Positions 18,493 to 26,911 of a DNA stretch of 64,000 bases are shown here, one piece after another. The stretch comes from Burkholderia cenocepacia (GTDB taxonomy: Bacteria; Pseudomonadota; Gammaproteobacteria; Burkholderiales; Burkholderiaceae). The translations under genes were made by a program, and so were the position numbers. Location of the stretch: assembly GCF_900446215.1 (NCBI RefSeq), contig NZ_UAQZ01000007.1:599925-663924 (forward strand). Direction: 5' to 3'. Under the pieces are notes generated by a model. It made no database searches. It was given only the letters and a program-made list of their open reading frames with translations, and was not told the DNA's origin. Within the stretch, counting starts at the first letter, position 1. Each line of letters begins with the position of its first letter.

Positions 18493-19377
18493 ATGACGAC
18501 GATCGATTCGACGCCGCGCACGCATGCGTGGCGCAGCCGGGCGGCGCGCGCGCTGCTCGCGGGGCTGCTCGTGCTGTTGGCCGGGTGCCAGAAGGAGCTG
18601 TACTCGGGCCTGTCGGAGCGCGATGCGAACCAGATGGTCGCGGTGCTCGGCGACGCGGGCATCAGCGCGTCGAAGGACAACGATGCGCGCGACACGTCGG
18701 ACCGCAACGCGTGGCTCGTGAGCGTCGCGGACGGCGACATGCAGGCGGCGCTCACGGTGCTGCAGGCGAACGGGCTGCCGAAGCCGAGCTATGCGAGCCT
18801 CGGCGAGCTGTTCCAGAAGCAGGGGCTCGTGTCGACCCCGGCCGAGGAGCGCGTGCGCTATCTGTACGGCGTGTCGCAGGACCTGTCGCGCACGCTGCAG
18901 GACATCGAAGGCGTGGTAGTCGCGCGCGTGCAGGTCGTGATTCCGGAGAACGATCCGCTCGCGGACAAGATCAAGCCGTCGTCGGCCGCGGTGTACATCC
19001 GCTACCGGCCGGGCGTCGACCTGCGCGCGATGGCGCCGATGGTCAAGGATCTCGTCGCGCACAGCATCGAAGGGCTGCAGTACGACAACGTGTCGCTGTT
19101 CCTGCAACCGGCCGCCGCGCGCGCGACGCGCGTGGACGGCATCGGCAGCGCTGTGTCGGACATCCTGCGGCTGCGCTCGCCGCTCGGCTGGCTGGTGTTC
19201 GCGCTGATCCTGCTGACCTGCGCGGTGATCGCACTGTCGGCCGCCCGGCGCGGGATGTTCGGCGCGCGCCTCGCGGGCCTGGTCGGCGCACCGCGCGGCG
19301 CGAACGGCGGTGGTTCGGCCGCGCAGCAGGCAGGCGGCGGGCTGCGTACGCCGGACGGCGCGCGCGACGGCGCATGA
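18493..19377 (+). CDS. sctJ: Type III secretion inner-membrane ring lipoprotein SctJ
   Basis: A 294-residue YscJ/PrgK-family protein. The signal peptide ends in a lipobox (L-L-A-G-C). The two ring-building subdomains follow, with E-L-Y-S-G-L-S-E-R-D-A-N-Q-M and V-A-R-V-Q-V-V-I-P-E-N-D-P-L. A C-terminal transmembrane helix (W-L-V-F-A-L-I-L-L-T-C-A-V-I-A-L) and a short Gly/Ala-rich cytoplasmic tail complete it. It is homologous to the N-terminal part of flagellar FliF. Its stop overlaps sctK by four bases. Confidence 0.95.
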   Translation: MTTIDSTPRTHAWRSRAARALLAGLLVLLAGCQKELYSGLSERDANQMVAVLGDAGISASKDNDARDTSDRNAWLVSVADGDMQAALTVLQANGLPKPSYASLGELFQKQGLVSTPAEERVRYLYGVSQDLSRTLQDIEGVVVARVQVVIPENDPLADKIKPSSAAVYIRYRPGVDLRAMAPMVKDLVAHSIEGLQYDNVSLFLQPAAARATRVDGIGSAVSDILRLRSPLGWLVFALILLTCAVIALSAARRGMFGARLAGLVGAPRGANGGGSAAQQAGGGLRTPDGARDGA

Positions 19378-20114
19378 GCGACCCGCACGCGCTGCCGCCG
19401 GGCGAGGCGGGCGACGCGGCGCCGCTGCCGTGGCTGCAGCCGCTCGCGCCGCCGCCCGCCGCGCGCGCTGCCGCGTTTCATGCGCTCGTCTGCGACTTCA
19501 ACCTGCGGCCCGACCGCTATTTGCACGTGACGCGCGTGCCGGCCGACTGGCCCGCGCGCTATCGTTCGCCGGACGCGTTCGGCGCGGCCGGCCGCAAGCT
19601 GCTCGCGCGGCACCTGCTCGACCTGCACGGCGTGGCCGACCGGCACGACTTCGACGTCGCGAGCCCGTGCGCGCGGCTTGCGCTGCTGCCCGGCGCGGCG
19701 CTCGAACAACTGGCCGCGTATGCGGGGCTGCTACTGCATCGCGCATGGCTGCGCGACGCGCTGGCGGGGCGGCGCATTCGCGCGGAAGTCGCGGCGCGGC
19801 TCGGCGGCGATGCGCTCGAACTCGCGCTCGAACGCGCGCCGGAATTCGGCGCGCTCGCCGAAACGCTCGAACCGTGGCGCGCCGACCCCGCCGCGCTGCC
19901 GGTCGTGATCCGCGCGCGCGGCGGGCGCCTGCTCGCCGATTTCATCGGCGTGGCCGGCGACGCGGTGGCGCGGCGCGTGCGCCTGAAATTCAACCGCGCG
20001 ATCGACGACGAAGCGCCGTACTGGCTGAACCGCGCGCAGCGCGACCAGTTCGGCGAACTGATGTTCCTGTTTCTGATTCCCGAGAGGCTTGCGTCATGGG
20101 ACTGGCTTTTCTGA
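19374..20114 (+). CDS. sctK: Type III secretion sorting-platform protein SctK
   Basis: A 246-residue soluble YscK/OrgA-type protein that links the cytoplasmic SctQ pods to the inner-membrane ring. It is recognised by its position between sctJ and sctL and by the pattern F-H-A-L-V-C-D-F-N-L-R-P-D-R-Y-L-H, close to the start of YscK proteins. L-R-D-A-L-A-G-R-R-I-R lies in the middle. Its start overlaps sctJ and its end overlaps sctL by 19 bp. The family diverges quickly, so the call rests on context as much as on sequence. Confidence 0.8.
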   Translation: MSDPHALPPGEAGDAAPLPWLQPLAPPPAARAAAFHALVCDFNLRPDRYLHVTRVPADWPARYRSPDAFGAAGRKLLARHLLDLHGVADRHDFDVASPCARLALLPGAALEQLAAYAGLLLHRAWLRDALAGRRIRAEVAARLGGDALELALERAPEFGALAETLEPWRADPAALPVVIRARGGRLLADFIGVAGDAVARRVRLKFNRAIDDEAPYWLNRAQRDQFGELMFLFLIPERLASWDWLF

Positions 20115-20725
20115 TCACGAGCGACAACCTGCAGCTGCTGTCCGAGCGCAAGGTGCTCAAGGAGCGCGAATACGCGGCGCTGCTCGATGCGTCCGCGGTG
20201 ATCGCGACCGCGCATGAAGAAGCGGCGCGCATCGTCGCCGACGCGCAGCGCGAATTCGACAAGCGCCAGGCGGCCGGCTACGACGAAGGCATGCGCCGCG
20301 CGCAGCGCGAGCAGGCCGCGCAGGCCTACACGCAGGCGCTCGCCGCGACGCGCACGATGGAGACGATGAAGGATGCGATGGCCGATATCGTCGTGAAGGC
20401 CGTGCGCGCGATCGTCGGCGAGATGAGCACGCAGAAGCTGTACGAGGCCGCGCTCGCGCGGATCGCGCCGCTCGTGCGCGACGAGGCGTTCCTGATCGTG
20501 CGCGTCGCGCCCGGCCGTACGGACGAAATGCGCGACGCGCTCGACGGCGCGTTCGCCGGGCAGTCGAACCGGCAGAAGATCCGCATCGTCGAGGATGCGC
20601 AGCTCGAACGCCACGCGTGCACGGTCGAGACGCCGTCCGGGCGGATCGACGCGAGCCTCGACCTGCAGATCGACGCGCTGCGCCAGGCGATCCGCCGCGA
20701 CGCGCTGAAAGGGGCCGCGCGATGA
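20096..20725 (+). CDS. sctL: Type III secretion ATPase regulator/stator SctL
   Basis: A 209-residue YscL/FliH-family protein. The N-terminal segment is followed by a coiled-coil rich in Glu, Arg and Ala (H-E-E-A-A-R-I-V-A-D-A-Q-R-E-F-D). The C-terminal domain resembles the peripheral-stalk subunit of V/F-type ATPases. It anchors SctN to the SctQ pods and restrains its activity. The start is inside sctK, and the stop overlaps the ATPase start (ATGA), so the three proteins are probably made in step. Confidence 0.92.
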   Translation: MGLAFLITSDNLQLLSERKVLKEREYAALLDASAVIATAHEEAARIVADAQREFDKRQAAGYDEGMRRAQREQAAQAYTQALAATRTMETMKDAMADIVVKAVRAIVGEMSTQKLYEAALARIAPLVRDEAFLIVRVAPGRTDEMRDALDGAFAGQSNRQKIRIVEDAQLERHACTVETPSGRIDASLDLQIDALRQAIRRDALKGAAR

Positions 20726-22095
20726 GCGCGCCGCTCGACGATCCGCCGTCGTTCGGCGACGACGACGCGCCGTTCGATCGCGGCCGCCTGGTCGGCGAGC
20801 TCGACGCGGGGCTCGCGTTCTTCTCGCCGGTCTCGGTGCAGGGCCGCGTCAACCACGCGGTCGGGCAGATCCTGAACGCGACGGGCATCCGCGCGCGGCT
20901 CGGCGAGATCTGCGAGCTGCGCACGCCGAACCAGCCGACGCTGCTCGCGGAGGTGGTCGGCTTCTCGCGGCAGACGACGCTGCTCACGCCGCTCGGCGAC
21001 GTGGCCGGCCTGTCGCCGGAGACGACCGTCGTGCCGTCCGGGCGCGAACATGTCTTTCCGGTGGGCGAAGGACTGTTCGGCCGCGTGCTCGACGGGCTCG
21101 GCCGGCCGCTCGACGATCGCGGGCCGGTGACGGGCGCCGCGTGGGTGTCGACGCAGCAGGACCCGCCGAACCCGCTCGCGCGCAAGATGATCGACACGCC
21201 GTTTCCGACCGGCGTGCGCGTGATCGACGGGCTGATGACGCTCGGCATCGGGCAGCGCGTCGGCATCTTCGCGCCGTCCGGCGTCGGCAAGAGCACGCTG
21301 CTCGGGATGATCGCGCGCGGCGCGCAGGCCGACGTGAACGTGATCGCGCTGGTCGGCGAGCGCGGCCGCGAGGTGCGCGAATTCATCGAGCACAGCTTGT
21401 CGCCGGAAGTGCGCGCGCGGTCGATCGTCGTCGTGTCGACGTCCGATCGCCCCGCGATGGAGCGCGTGAAATCCGCGCTGGTCGCGACCGCGATCGCCGA
21501 GCACTTCCGCGATGCGGGCAAGCGCGTGCTGCTGCTGGTCGATTCGCTGACGCGCTTTGCGCGCGCGCAGCGCGAGGTCGGCCTCGCGAGCGGCGAGCCG
21601 CCGACGCGGCGCAGCTTCCCGCCGTCGACGTTCGCGGTGTTGCCGCGCCTGCTCGAACGCGCGGGGCAGGGGGCGCACGGGTCGATCACCGCGCTCTACA
21701 CGGTGCTCGTCGAAGGCGACGAGGAATCGGACCCGATCGCCGAGGAGGTGCGCTCGATCCTCGACGGCCATATCGTGCTGTCGCGCAAGATCGCGCTCGC
21801 GAATCGCTATCCGGCGATCGACGTGCTCGCGAGCCTGTCGCGGGTGATGCCGCTCGTCGCGAGCCGCGCGCACCAGCATGCGGCCGCGCGCGTGCGCGAG
21901 TTGATCGCGAAGTACCAGGAGATCGAGCTGCTCGTGCAGATCGGCGAGTATCGCGAAGGCAGCGACCGGCTCGGCGATCTCGCGCTGCGCGCGCGCGACG
22001 CGATCGGCGCGTTCTGCGCGCAGGCGTCGGACGAGGACGTGCGCTTCGACGCGCTGCTCGCGAAACTGACGAAGCTGGCGAACGATCATGTCTGA
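20722..22095 (+). CDS. sctN: Type III secretion ATPase SctN
   Basis: A 457-residue member of the F1-beta-like secretion ATPases (YscN/FliI), called BcscN in B. cenocepacia, where it was reported to matter in infection. Walker A is A-P-S-G-V-G-K-S-T with Lys190. The Walker B region is R-V-L-L-L-V-D-S-L-T-R-F-A-R-A, and the family signature P-P-S-T-F-A-V-L-P-R-L-L is present. It unfolds substrates and releases chaperones at the cytoplasmic entrance. The ATG at 20722 is chosen over an upstream GTG frame because of the 4-bp overlap with sctL. Confidence 0.97.
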   Translation: MSAPLDDPPSFGDDDAPFDRGRLVGELDAGLAFFSPVSVQGRVNHAVGQILNATGIRARLGEICELRTPNQPTLLAEVVGFSRQTTLLTPLGDVAGLSPETTVVPSGREHVFPVGEGLFGRVLDGLGRPLDDRGPVTGAAWVSTQQDPPNPLARKMIDTPFPTGVRVIDGLMTLGIGQRVGIFAPSGVGKSTLLGMIARGAQADVNVIALVGERGREVREFIEHSLSPEVRARSIVVVSTSDRPAMERVKSALVATAIAEHFRDAGKRVLLLVDSLTRFARAQREVGLASGEPPTRRSFPPSTFAVLPRLLERAGQGAHGSITALYTVLVEGDEESDPIAEEVRSILDGHIVLSRKIALANRYPAIDVLASLSRVMPLVASRAHQHAAARVRELIAKYQEIELLVQIGEYREGSDRLGDLALRARDAIGAFCAQASDEDVRFDALLAKLTKLANDHV

Positions 22096-22774
22096 AGCCG
22101 ACGACCGCCTCGTGCTCGCGACGCTTGCCCGCCTGAAGCGCGTGCGCGAGATGCGCAGCCAGATCGCGCGCGTCGCGGCCGCGCGCCAGCAGGGCATCGC
22201 CGCGCAGAGCCGGCGCGCGCTGGCGGCCGCGCAGGCGCAGCTCGCGCAGCAGGTCGCCGCGAAGGCCGCGATCCAGACGCGCCTGGCCGACGACGTGCGC
22301 GAAGCCCGCGCGTTGCAGAACGCGGCGGCCGATACGCGCACGTTCGACCGGCATATCGGCACCGCGAACGCGTCGGTGAGCGAGGCCGCGCACGTGCATC
22401 GCGGCCACGAGGCGACGCTCGCCGACCTGCAGCGCGCCGCACGCAAGGCGAAGGCCGCCGAGGACAAGCTGGAGAAAGCCGGCGAGAAAGCGCTGCACGC
22501 GCGCGCCGCGCGGGTCGAGCGCGACGCCGACGACGTCGCGGACGGCTACGCGGTGCGGCGCTTCGCGACCGGCGGCACCTGGGTGGCCGGCGCGGGCGAC
22601 GCGGCCGGTCACGGGTCCACGCCGCCGGAGGCCGCCGCCGCGTTCGATGCGGCGATGACCGACGTGGAGACGGGCGCCGCCGCTGCCGCTGAAGCCGATG
22701 CATCCGATACATCGGACGCACCCGCCATGCCCGACGATTCCGCCCCGTCCGCCGCCGCGGAGCGCCGATGCTAG
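22088..22774 (+). CDS. sctO: Type III secretion ATPase stalk protein SctO
   Basis: A 228-residue protein, about 150 residues of which form a long Ala/Arg/Gln-rich two-helix coiled coil, as in YscO/FliJ, the central stalk that turns inside the SctN hexamer. No sequence motif is diagnostic. The order sctN-sctO, the 8-bp overlap and the coiled coil give the call. The C-terminal 60 residues are acidic, Ala-rich and low complexity, and longer than in typical homologues. Its end overlaps sctT by 7 bp. Confidence 0.85.
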   Translation: MSEADDRLVLATLARLKRVREMRSQIARVAAARQQGIAAQSRRALAAAQAQLAQQVAAKAAIQTRLADDVREARALQNAAADTRTFDRHIGTANASVSEAAHVHRGHEATLADLQRAARKAKAAEDKLEKAGEKALHARAARVERDADDVADGYAVRRFATGGTWVAGAGDAAGHGSTPPEAAAAFDAAMTDVETGAAAAAEADASDTSDAPAMPDDSAPSAAAERRC

Positions 22775-23577
22775 ACCAGGCCGCGGGCTTCAACGACGTC
22801 GCCGGCATGCTGCGGCCGCTGCTCTACGTGATGCCGCGCCTGTTGCCGGTCATGCTGATCGTGCCGGTGTTCAACGAGCAGATCATCACGGGCCTCGTGC
22901 GCAACGGGATCGCGGTCGTGATCGCCGCGTTCGTCGCGCCGACGATCGATGCCGCGCAGGTGGCCGCGCTGCCGTTCCTGATGTGGTGCCTGCTGGTCGC
23001 GAAAGAGGCGATGGTCGGCATGCTGCTCGCGGGCGCGTTCAGCGCGGTGCTGTTCGCGATCCAGGGCGTCGGCTACCTGATCGATTTCCAGACCGGCAGC
23101 GGCAGCGCCGCGTTCTTCGATCCGATGGGTGGCCACGAGGGCGGCCCGACTTCCGGATTCCTGAATTTCGTCGCGATCGCGCTGTTCGTGACAGCCGGCG
23201 GGCTGCAGGTGCTCGTGCAACTGTTCGCGCAGTCGTACGCCTGGTGGCCGATCGGCTCGCTCGGCCCCGATTTCTCGTCGATGCTGCAGACCTTCATCGT
23301 GCGGCAGACCGACACGATCTTCGAATGGATGGTGAAGCTCGCCGCGCCGGTCACGATCGTGCTGGTGCTCGTCGAGCTCGGCGTCGGCCTGGTCGGGCGC
23401 GCGGTGCCGCAGCTCAACATCTTCGTGTTCTCGCAGCCGCTGAAGAGCGCGCTCGCGATGCTGATGATGATCCTGTTCCTGCCGGTGGTGTACGCGTCGC
23501 TGCATGCGCTGCTGAGCCCCGACAGCGGGTTGATGGCGCTGCTGCGCGCGCTGTTCGCCGCGCACGGCGGCGGCTGA
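22768..23577 (+). CDS. sctT: Type III secretion export apparatus protein SctT
   Basis: A 269-residue FliR/YscT-family membrane protein with about six hydrophobic helices. The start R-L-L-P-V-M-L-I-V-P-V-F contains the family's P-x-x-P pattern. G-Y-L-I-D-F-Q-T-G-S-G-S-A-A-F-F-D-P is the conserved mid-protein segment. It forms the export pore with five SctR and four SctS subunits. It overlaps sctO and is followed 16 bp later by sctU. Confidence 0.96.
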   Translation: MLDQAAGFNDVAGMLRPLLYVMPRLLPVMLIVPVFNEQIITGLVRNGIAVVIAAFVAPTIDAAQVAALPFLMWCLLVAKEAMVGMLLAGAFSAVLFAIQGVGYLIDFQTGSGSAAFFDPMGGHEGGPTSGFLNFVAIALFVTAGGLQVLVQLFAQSYAWWPIGSLGPDFSSMLQTFIVRQTDTIFEWMVKLAAPVTIVLVLVELGVGLVGRAVPQLNIFVFSQPLKSALAMLMMILFLPVVYASLHALLSPDSGLMALLRALFAAHGGG

Positions 23578-23593
23578 GCGCGCGGGAGCCGCG

Positions 23594-24625
23594 ATGGCCG
23601 AAAAGGACCAGAAGCCGACCGCGAAGCGCCTGCGCGAGGCGCGCGAGAAAGGCGACGTGCCGAAAAGCGCGGAAACGGTGTCGTCGGCGTTCTTCGTCGG
23701 CGTGTGCGTGGCGCTCGCGGTGGGCATCGGTTCGCTGTTCGCGCGGTTGCAGGCGCTGTTCCGGCTCGTGTTCGACGCGGTCGGCGCGGCCGATCCGGCC
23801 GCGCGGCTCGCGGCGCTGATCGACGGCGCCGCGCGCGACTGGGCGATGCTGTCCGCGCAGATCGTCGCGGCCGGGCTGCTGGCGGGGTTGCTCGCGGGCT
23901 TCGTGCAGGTGGGCGGCGTGATGGCGTGGAGCCGCCTCGTGCCGCAGTTGTCGCGGCTCAACCCGGCCGAGGGGATGAAGAACCTGTGGTCGCTGCGCAA
24001 CCTCGTCAATCTCGCGAAGATGCTGCTGAAGACGGCGCTGCTCGTCGCGACGCTCGGCTGGCTGATCGTCGAGTCGCTCGATCCGTCGGTGCAGTCGGGC
24101 TTCACGCGGCCGGTCTCGATCCTCGCGCTGATCGTGAAGCTGCTGATGCTGCTGTTCGGCTGGGCCGCGCTGATCTACATCGTGATGGCGTTGATCGACA
24201 TCGTGCACCAGCGGCACGAGTTCAACCAGAAGATGAAGATGTCGATCGACGAAGTGCGGCGCGAGCACAAGGAGGACGAAGGCGATCCGCACATCCAGGC
24301 GAAGCGCCGCCAGCTCGCGCGCGAAGTGCAGTTCGCGTCGCTGCCCGACCGGATCGGCTACGCGTCGGTGGTCGTCTATTCGCCGCGCGTCGCGGTCGCG
24401 CTCTACTACGGCGGGATGGGTTCGCTGCCGTGGGTACTCGCGCGCGGCGAGGGCGACGCGGCCGAGCGGATCGTGCGGCTCGCCCGCGACGCGCTGCGCC
24501 CGACGCTCGCGAACGTCGGGCTCGCGCAGGCGCTGTACGAGACGACGCCCGAGAACGGCACGATCCAGCCGCAGCATTTCCGCGAGGTCGCGCAGTTGCT
24601 GAAATGGGCGACCGGCGCCGGTTGA
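23594..24625 (+). CDS. sctU: Type III secretion export switch protein SctU without the NPTH cleavage motif
   Basis: A 343-residue FlhB/YscU-family protein. The N-terminus is canonical (K-P-T-A-K-R-L-R-E-A-R-E-K-G-D-V-P-K-S). Four membrane helices follow, with N-P-A-E-G-M-K-N-L-W-S in the loop. The linker contains M-S-I-D-E-V-R-R-E-H-K-E-D-E-G-D-P. In the cytoplasmic domain the position of the self-cleavage motif Asn-Pro-Thr-His is Tyr262-Ser-Pro-Arg265, flanked by well aligned V-V-V and V-A-V-A-L-Y-Y. The Asn and His needed for intein-like autoproteolysis are absent. Cleavage, and the specificity switch that depends on it in other systems, is therefore unlikely. This is the last gene of the arm, followed by a terminator. 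Confidence 0.95.
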   Translation: MAEKDQKPTAKRLREAREKGDVPKSAETVSSAFFVGVCVALAVGIGSLFARLQALFRLVFDAVGAADPAARLAALIDGAARDWAMLSAQIVAAGLLAGLLAGFVQVGGVMAWSRLVPQLSRLNPAEGMKNLWSLRNLVNLAKMLLKTALLVATLGWLIVESLDPSVQSGFTRPVSILALIVKLLMLLFGWAALIYIVMALIDIVHQRHEFNQKMKMSIDEVRREHKEDEGDPHIQAKRRQLAREVQFASLPDRIGYASVVVYSPRVAVALYYGGMGSLPWVLARGEGDAAERIVRLARDALRPTLANVGLAQALYETTPENGTIQPQHFREVAQLLKWATGAG

Positions 24626-24648
24626 CGGCGGCGTGGCGTGGCGGCGTT

Positions 24649-24672
24649 GCCGTCGGCATACGGCCCTTTTTT
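24649..24672 (+). terminator. Intrinsic terminator of the plus-strand secretion operon
   Basis: Arms GCCGT (24649-24653) and ACGGC (24660-24664) enclose a 6-nt loop and are followed by CC and six T residues, 24 bp after the sctU stop. Confidence 0.7.
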
Positions 24673-24776
24673 CATCCGCAACGCTTGCCGGCCAACTCAC
24701 CGGATTCGATATGGCCCCTTGCGCGACCATCCGCACGCGGCACTTGACGTCCATTTTTTTCCGGACGGTGCCGACA

Positions 24777-24788
24777 TTCACTGGTGAA
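24777..24788. promoter_or_regulatory. Palindrome in the AT-rich region before asnB
   Basis: The 12-mer TTCACTGGTGAA pairs TTCAC with GTGAA around a TG centre, within the only AT-rich stretch (about 24740-24830) between the sctU terminator and asnB. It is a possible regulator site for asnB. No -35/-10 pair with good spacing stands out. Confidence 0.3.
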
Positions 24789-24896
24789 TTATTGCTGATT
24801 TATTTCTTCGTAATATGGCTCGACCGTCATGCCCGACGGCGGGCCGCGAGGTTGCGCGGTGCGTGACGGAACTGGTCAACAGGGGCAGACAAATCA

Positions 24897-26867
24897 ATGT
24901 GCGGAATCGACGGCTTTCTGAATAGCGTCGCCTTCGATGAGGAGACAGCGCGCGGCACGCTCGCGCGAATGACGGCGAGCCTCGCGCATCGCGGGCCGGA
25001 CGGGCAGGGGATCTGGGTCGACCCGGAGGCCGGCATCGCGCTCGGCCACCGGCGGCTCGCGATCGTCGACCTGTCGGTGCACGGCCGGCAGCCGATGGCT
25101 TCCGCGTGCGGCCGCTACGTCCTCGTCTTCAACGGCGAAATCTACAACCATCGCGAACTGCGCGCGGAGCTCGAGCGTGCGGGGCGCGCACCGGCGTGGC
25201 GCGGCCACTCCGACAGCGAGGTGCTGATCGCGGCGATCGTCGCGTGGGGCGTCGAGGCCACGTTGCGCCGCGCGACCGGCATGTTCGCGTTCGCGCTGTG
25301 GAATCGCGCGTCGCGGGTGCTGACGCTCGCACGCGACCGGATCGGCGAGAAGCCGCTCTACTACGGCCGGATCGGCGACGCGCTGGTGTTCGCGTCCGAG
25401 CTGAAGGCATTGCGCGGCTACCCGGGCTTCGACGGCACGGTCGACCGCGACGCGCTGTGCCTGTACCTGCGCCAGTCGAGCGTGCCCGCGCCTTACACGA
25501 TCTATCGCGGCATCCGCAAGCTGCCGCCCGGCACGTACATCCAGTTCGAACATGCGCGCGACACGCCGCGCCTGCGCGCGTACTGGACGCTCGAACAGGT
25601 GATCGAGGCGGGCCGCGCGCAGCCGTTCGAAGGCACTCCCGACGAAGCCGTCGGCCAGCTCGACGCGATCTTGCGGCAGGCCGTCGCGCGGCAGATGGAG
25701 GCCGACGTGCCGCTCGGCGCGTTCCTGTCGGGCGGCGTCGATTCGTCGGCGATCGTCGCGCTGATGCAGGCGCAATCGGCGACGCCGGTCGACACGTTTA
25801 CGATCGGCTTCCACGAGGCCGGCTACGACGAAGCCGGTTATGCGAAGGCCGTCGCGCGCCATCTCGGCACGCGCCATACCGAGCTTTACGTGACCGCCGA
25901 CCATGCGCTCGGCGTCGTGCCGAAGCTGCCGTCGATCTACGACGAGCCGTTCTCCGATGCGTCGCAGATCCCGACCTTTCTCGTCTCCGAACTGACGCGC
26001 CGGCACGTGAAGGTAAGCCTGTCCGGCGACGGCGGCGACGAGCTGTTCGGCGGCTACACGCGCTATTTCCTGACGCCGCGCCTGTGGCGCAAGCTGCATC
26101 GCGTGCCGGGCGCCGTGCGCGCGCGGATCGCCGCCGCGTTGCACGCGCTGCGGCCCGACCACGCGGACCAGCTGGCAGCCGTCGCGCAGGGCGCGTGGGG
26201 TGGCGGCGTGGAGGCGCGCGAATCGACGTCGCGCATCGGCGATCGCCTGCACAAGCTCGGCCATGTGATGACGGCCGAAAGCCGCATCGGGCTGTACCGG
26301 CTGCTGATGTCGTCGGTGCATCACCCGGAGCGCATCGCGCTGTCGGGGCAGGAGCCGCCGACGCCGCTCGACACGGTGTCCGCGTGGCCCGCGCATCTGA
26401 GCTTCGCCGAGCAGGCGATGGCGATCGACACGCTCACGTACCTGCCGACCGACATCCTCGCGAAGGTCGATCGCGCGGCGATGGCCGTGAGCCTCGAGAC
26501 GCGCATGCCGTTCCTCGATCATCACGTCGTGGAATTCGCGTGGCGCGTGCCGGCGTCGGTGCGCTTGCCCGAAGGGCAGTCGAAGGCGCTGCTGCGCCGG
26601 CTGCTCGACCGGTACGTGCCGTCCGCGCTGATCGACCGGCCGAAGCAGGGCTTCTGCGCGCCCGTCGACCACTGGCTGCGCGGCGCGCTGCGCGACTGGG
26701 CCGAGGCGCTGCTGCGGCCGTCGCGCCTGCGCGAAGAAGGCTTCTTCGATGCGGCGGCGGTCGAGCGGCTGTGGCGCCAGCACCAGACGGGCCGGATGAA
26801 CTGGCAGCACCAGTTGTGGACGGTGCTGATGTTCCAGGCGTGGCTGGAGGCGCAGCGCGCGGCGTGA
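24897..26867 (+). CDS. asnB: Glutamine-hydrolysing asparagine synthetase inside the secretion island
   Basis: A 656-residue two-domain enzyme. The class II glutaminase domain starts with the nucleophile Cys2 (M-C-G-I-D-G) and contains R-G-P-D-G, R-L-A-I-V-D and N-G-E-I-Y-N-H. The synthetase domain has the ATP-pyrophosphatase loop L-S-G-G-V-D-S-S and S-G-D-G-G-D-E-L-F-G-G-Y. It would amidate aspartate or, as with several paralogues in polysaccharide and secondary-metabolite clusters, another carboxylate. It stands alone between the two secretion arms, convergent with the giant minus-strand gene. It has its own terminator, and its G+C content does not differ visibly from its neighbours. The true substrate and any link to secretion are unknown. 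Confidence 0.9.
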   Translation: MCGIDGFLNSVAFDEETARGTLARMTASLAHRGPDGQGIWVDPEAGIALGHRRLAIVDLSVHGRQPMASACGRYVLVFNGEIYNHRELRAELERAGRAPAWRGHSDSEVLIAAIVAWGVEATLRRATGMFAFALWNRASRVLTLARDRIGEKPLYYGRIGDALVFASELKALRGYPGFDGTVDRDALCLYLRQSSVPAPYTIYRGIRKLPPGTYIQFEHARDTPRLRAYWTLEQVIEAGRAQPFEGTPDEAVGQLDAILRQAVARQMEADVPLGAFLSGGVDSSAIVALMQAQSATPVDTFTIGFHEAGYDEAGYAKAVARHLGTRHTELYVTADHALGVVPKLPSIYDEPFSDASQIPTFLVSELTRRHVKVSLSGDGGDELFGGYTRYFLTPRLWRKLHRVPGAVRARIAAALHALRPDHADQLAAVAQGAWGGGVEARESTSRIGDRLHKLGHVMTAESRIGLYRLLMSSVHHPERIALSGQEPPTPLDTVSAWPAHLSFAEQAMAIDTLTYLPTDILAKVDRAAMAVSLETRMPFLDHHVVEFAWRVPASVRLPEGQSKALLRRLLDRYVPSALIDRPKQGFCAPVDHWLRGALRDWAEALLRPSRLREEGFFDAAAVERLWRQHQTGRMNWQHQLWTVLMFQAWLEAQRAA

Positions 26868-26879
26868 CGGCATCGTCGT

Positions 26880-26905
26880 GCCCGCCGCCGTGACGCGCGG
26901 CGGGC
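26880..26905. terminator. Bidirectional hairpin between asnB and the giant gene
   Basis: GCCCGCCGC (26880-26888) pairs with GCGGCGGGC (26897-26905) over an 8-nt loop. It fills most of the 44 bp between the two convergent stop codons. Confidence 0.6.
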
Positions 26906-26911
26906 CGACCG

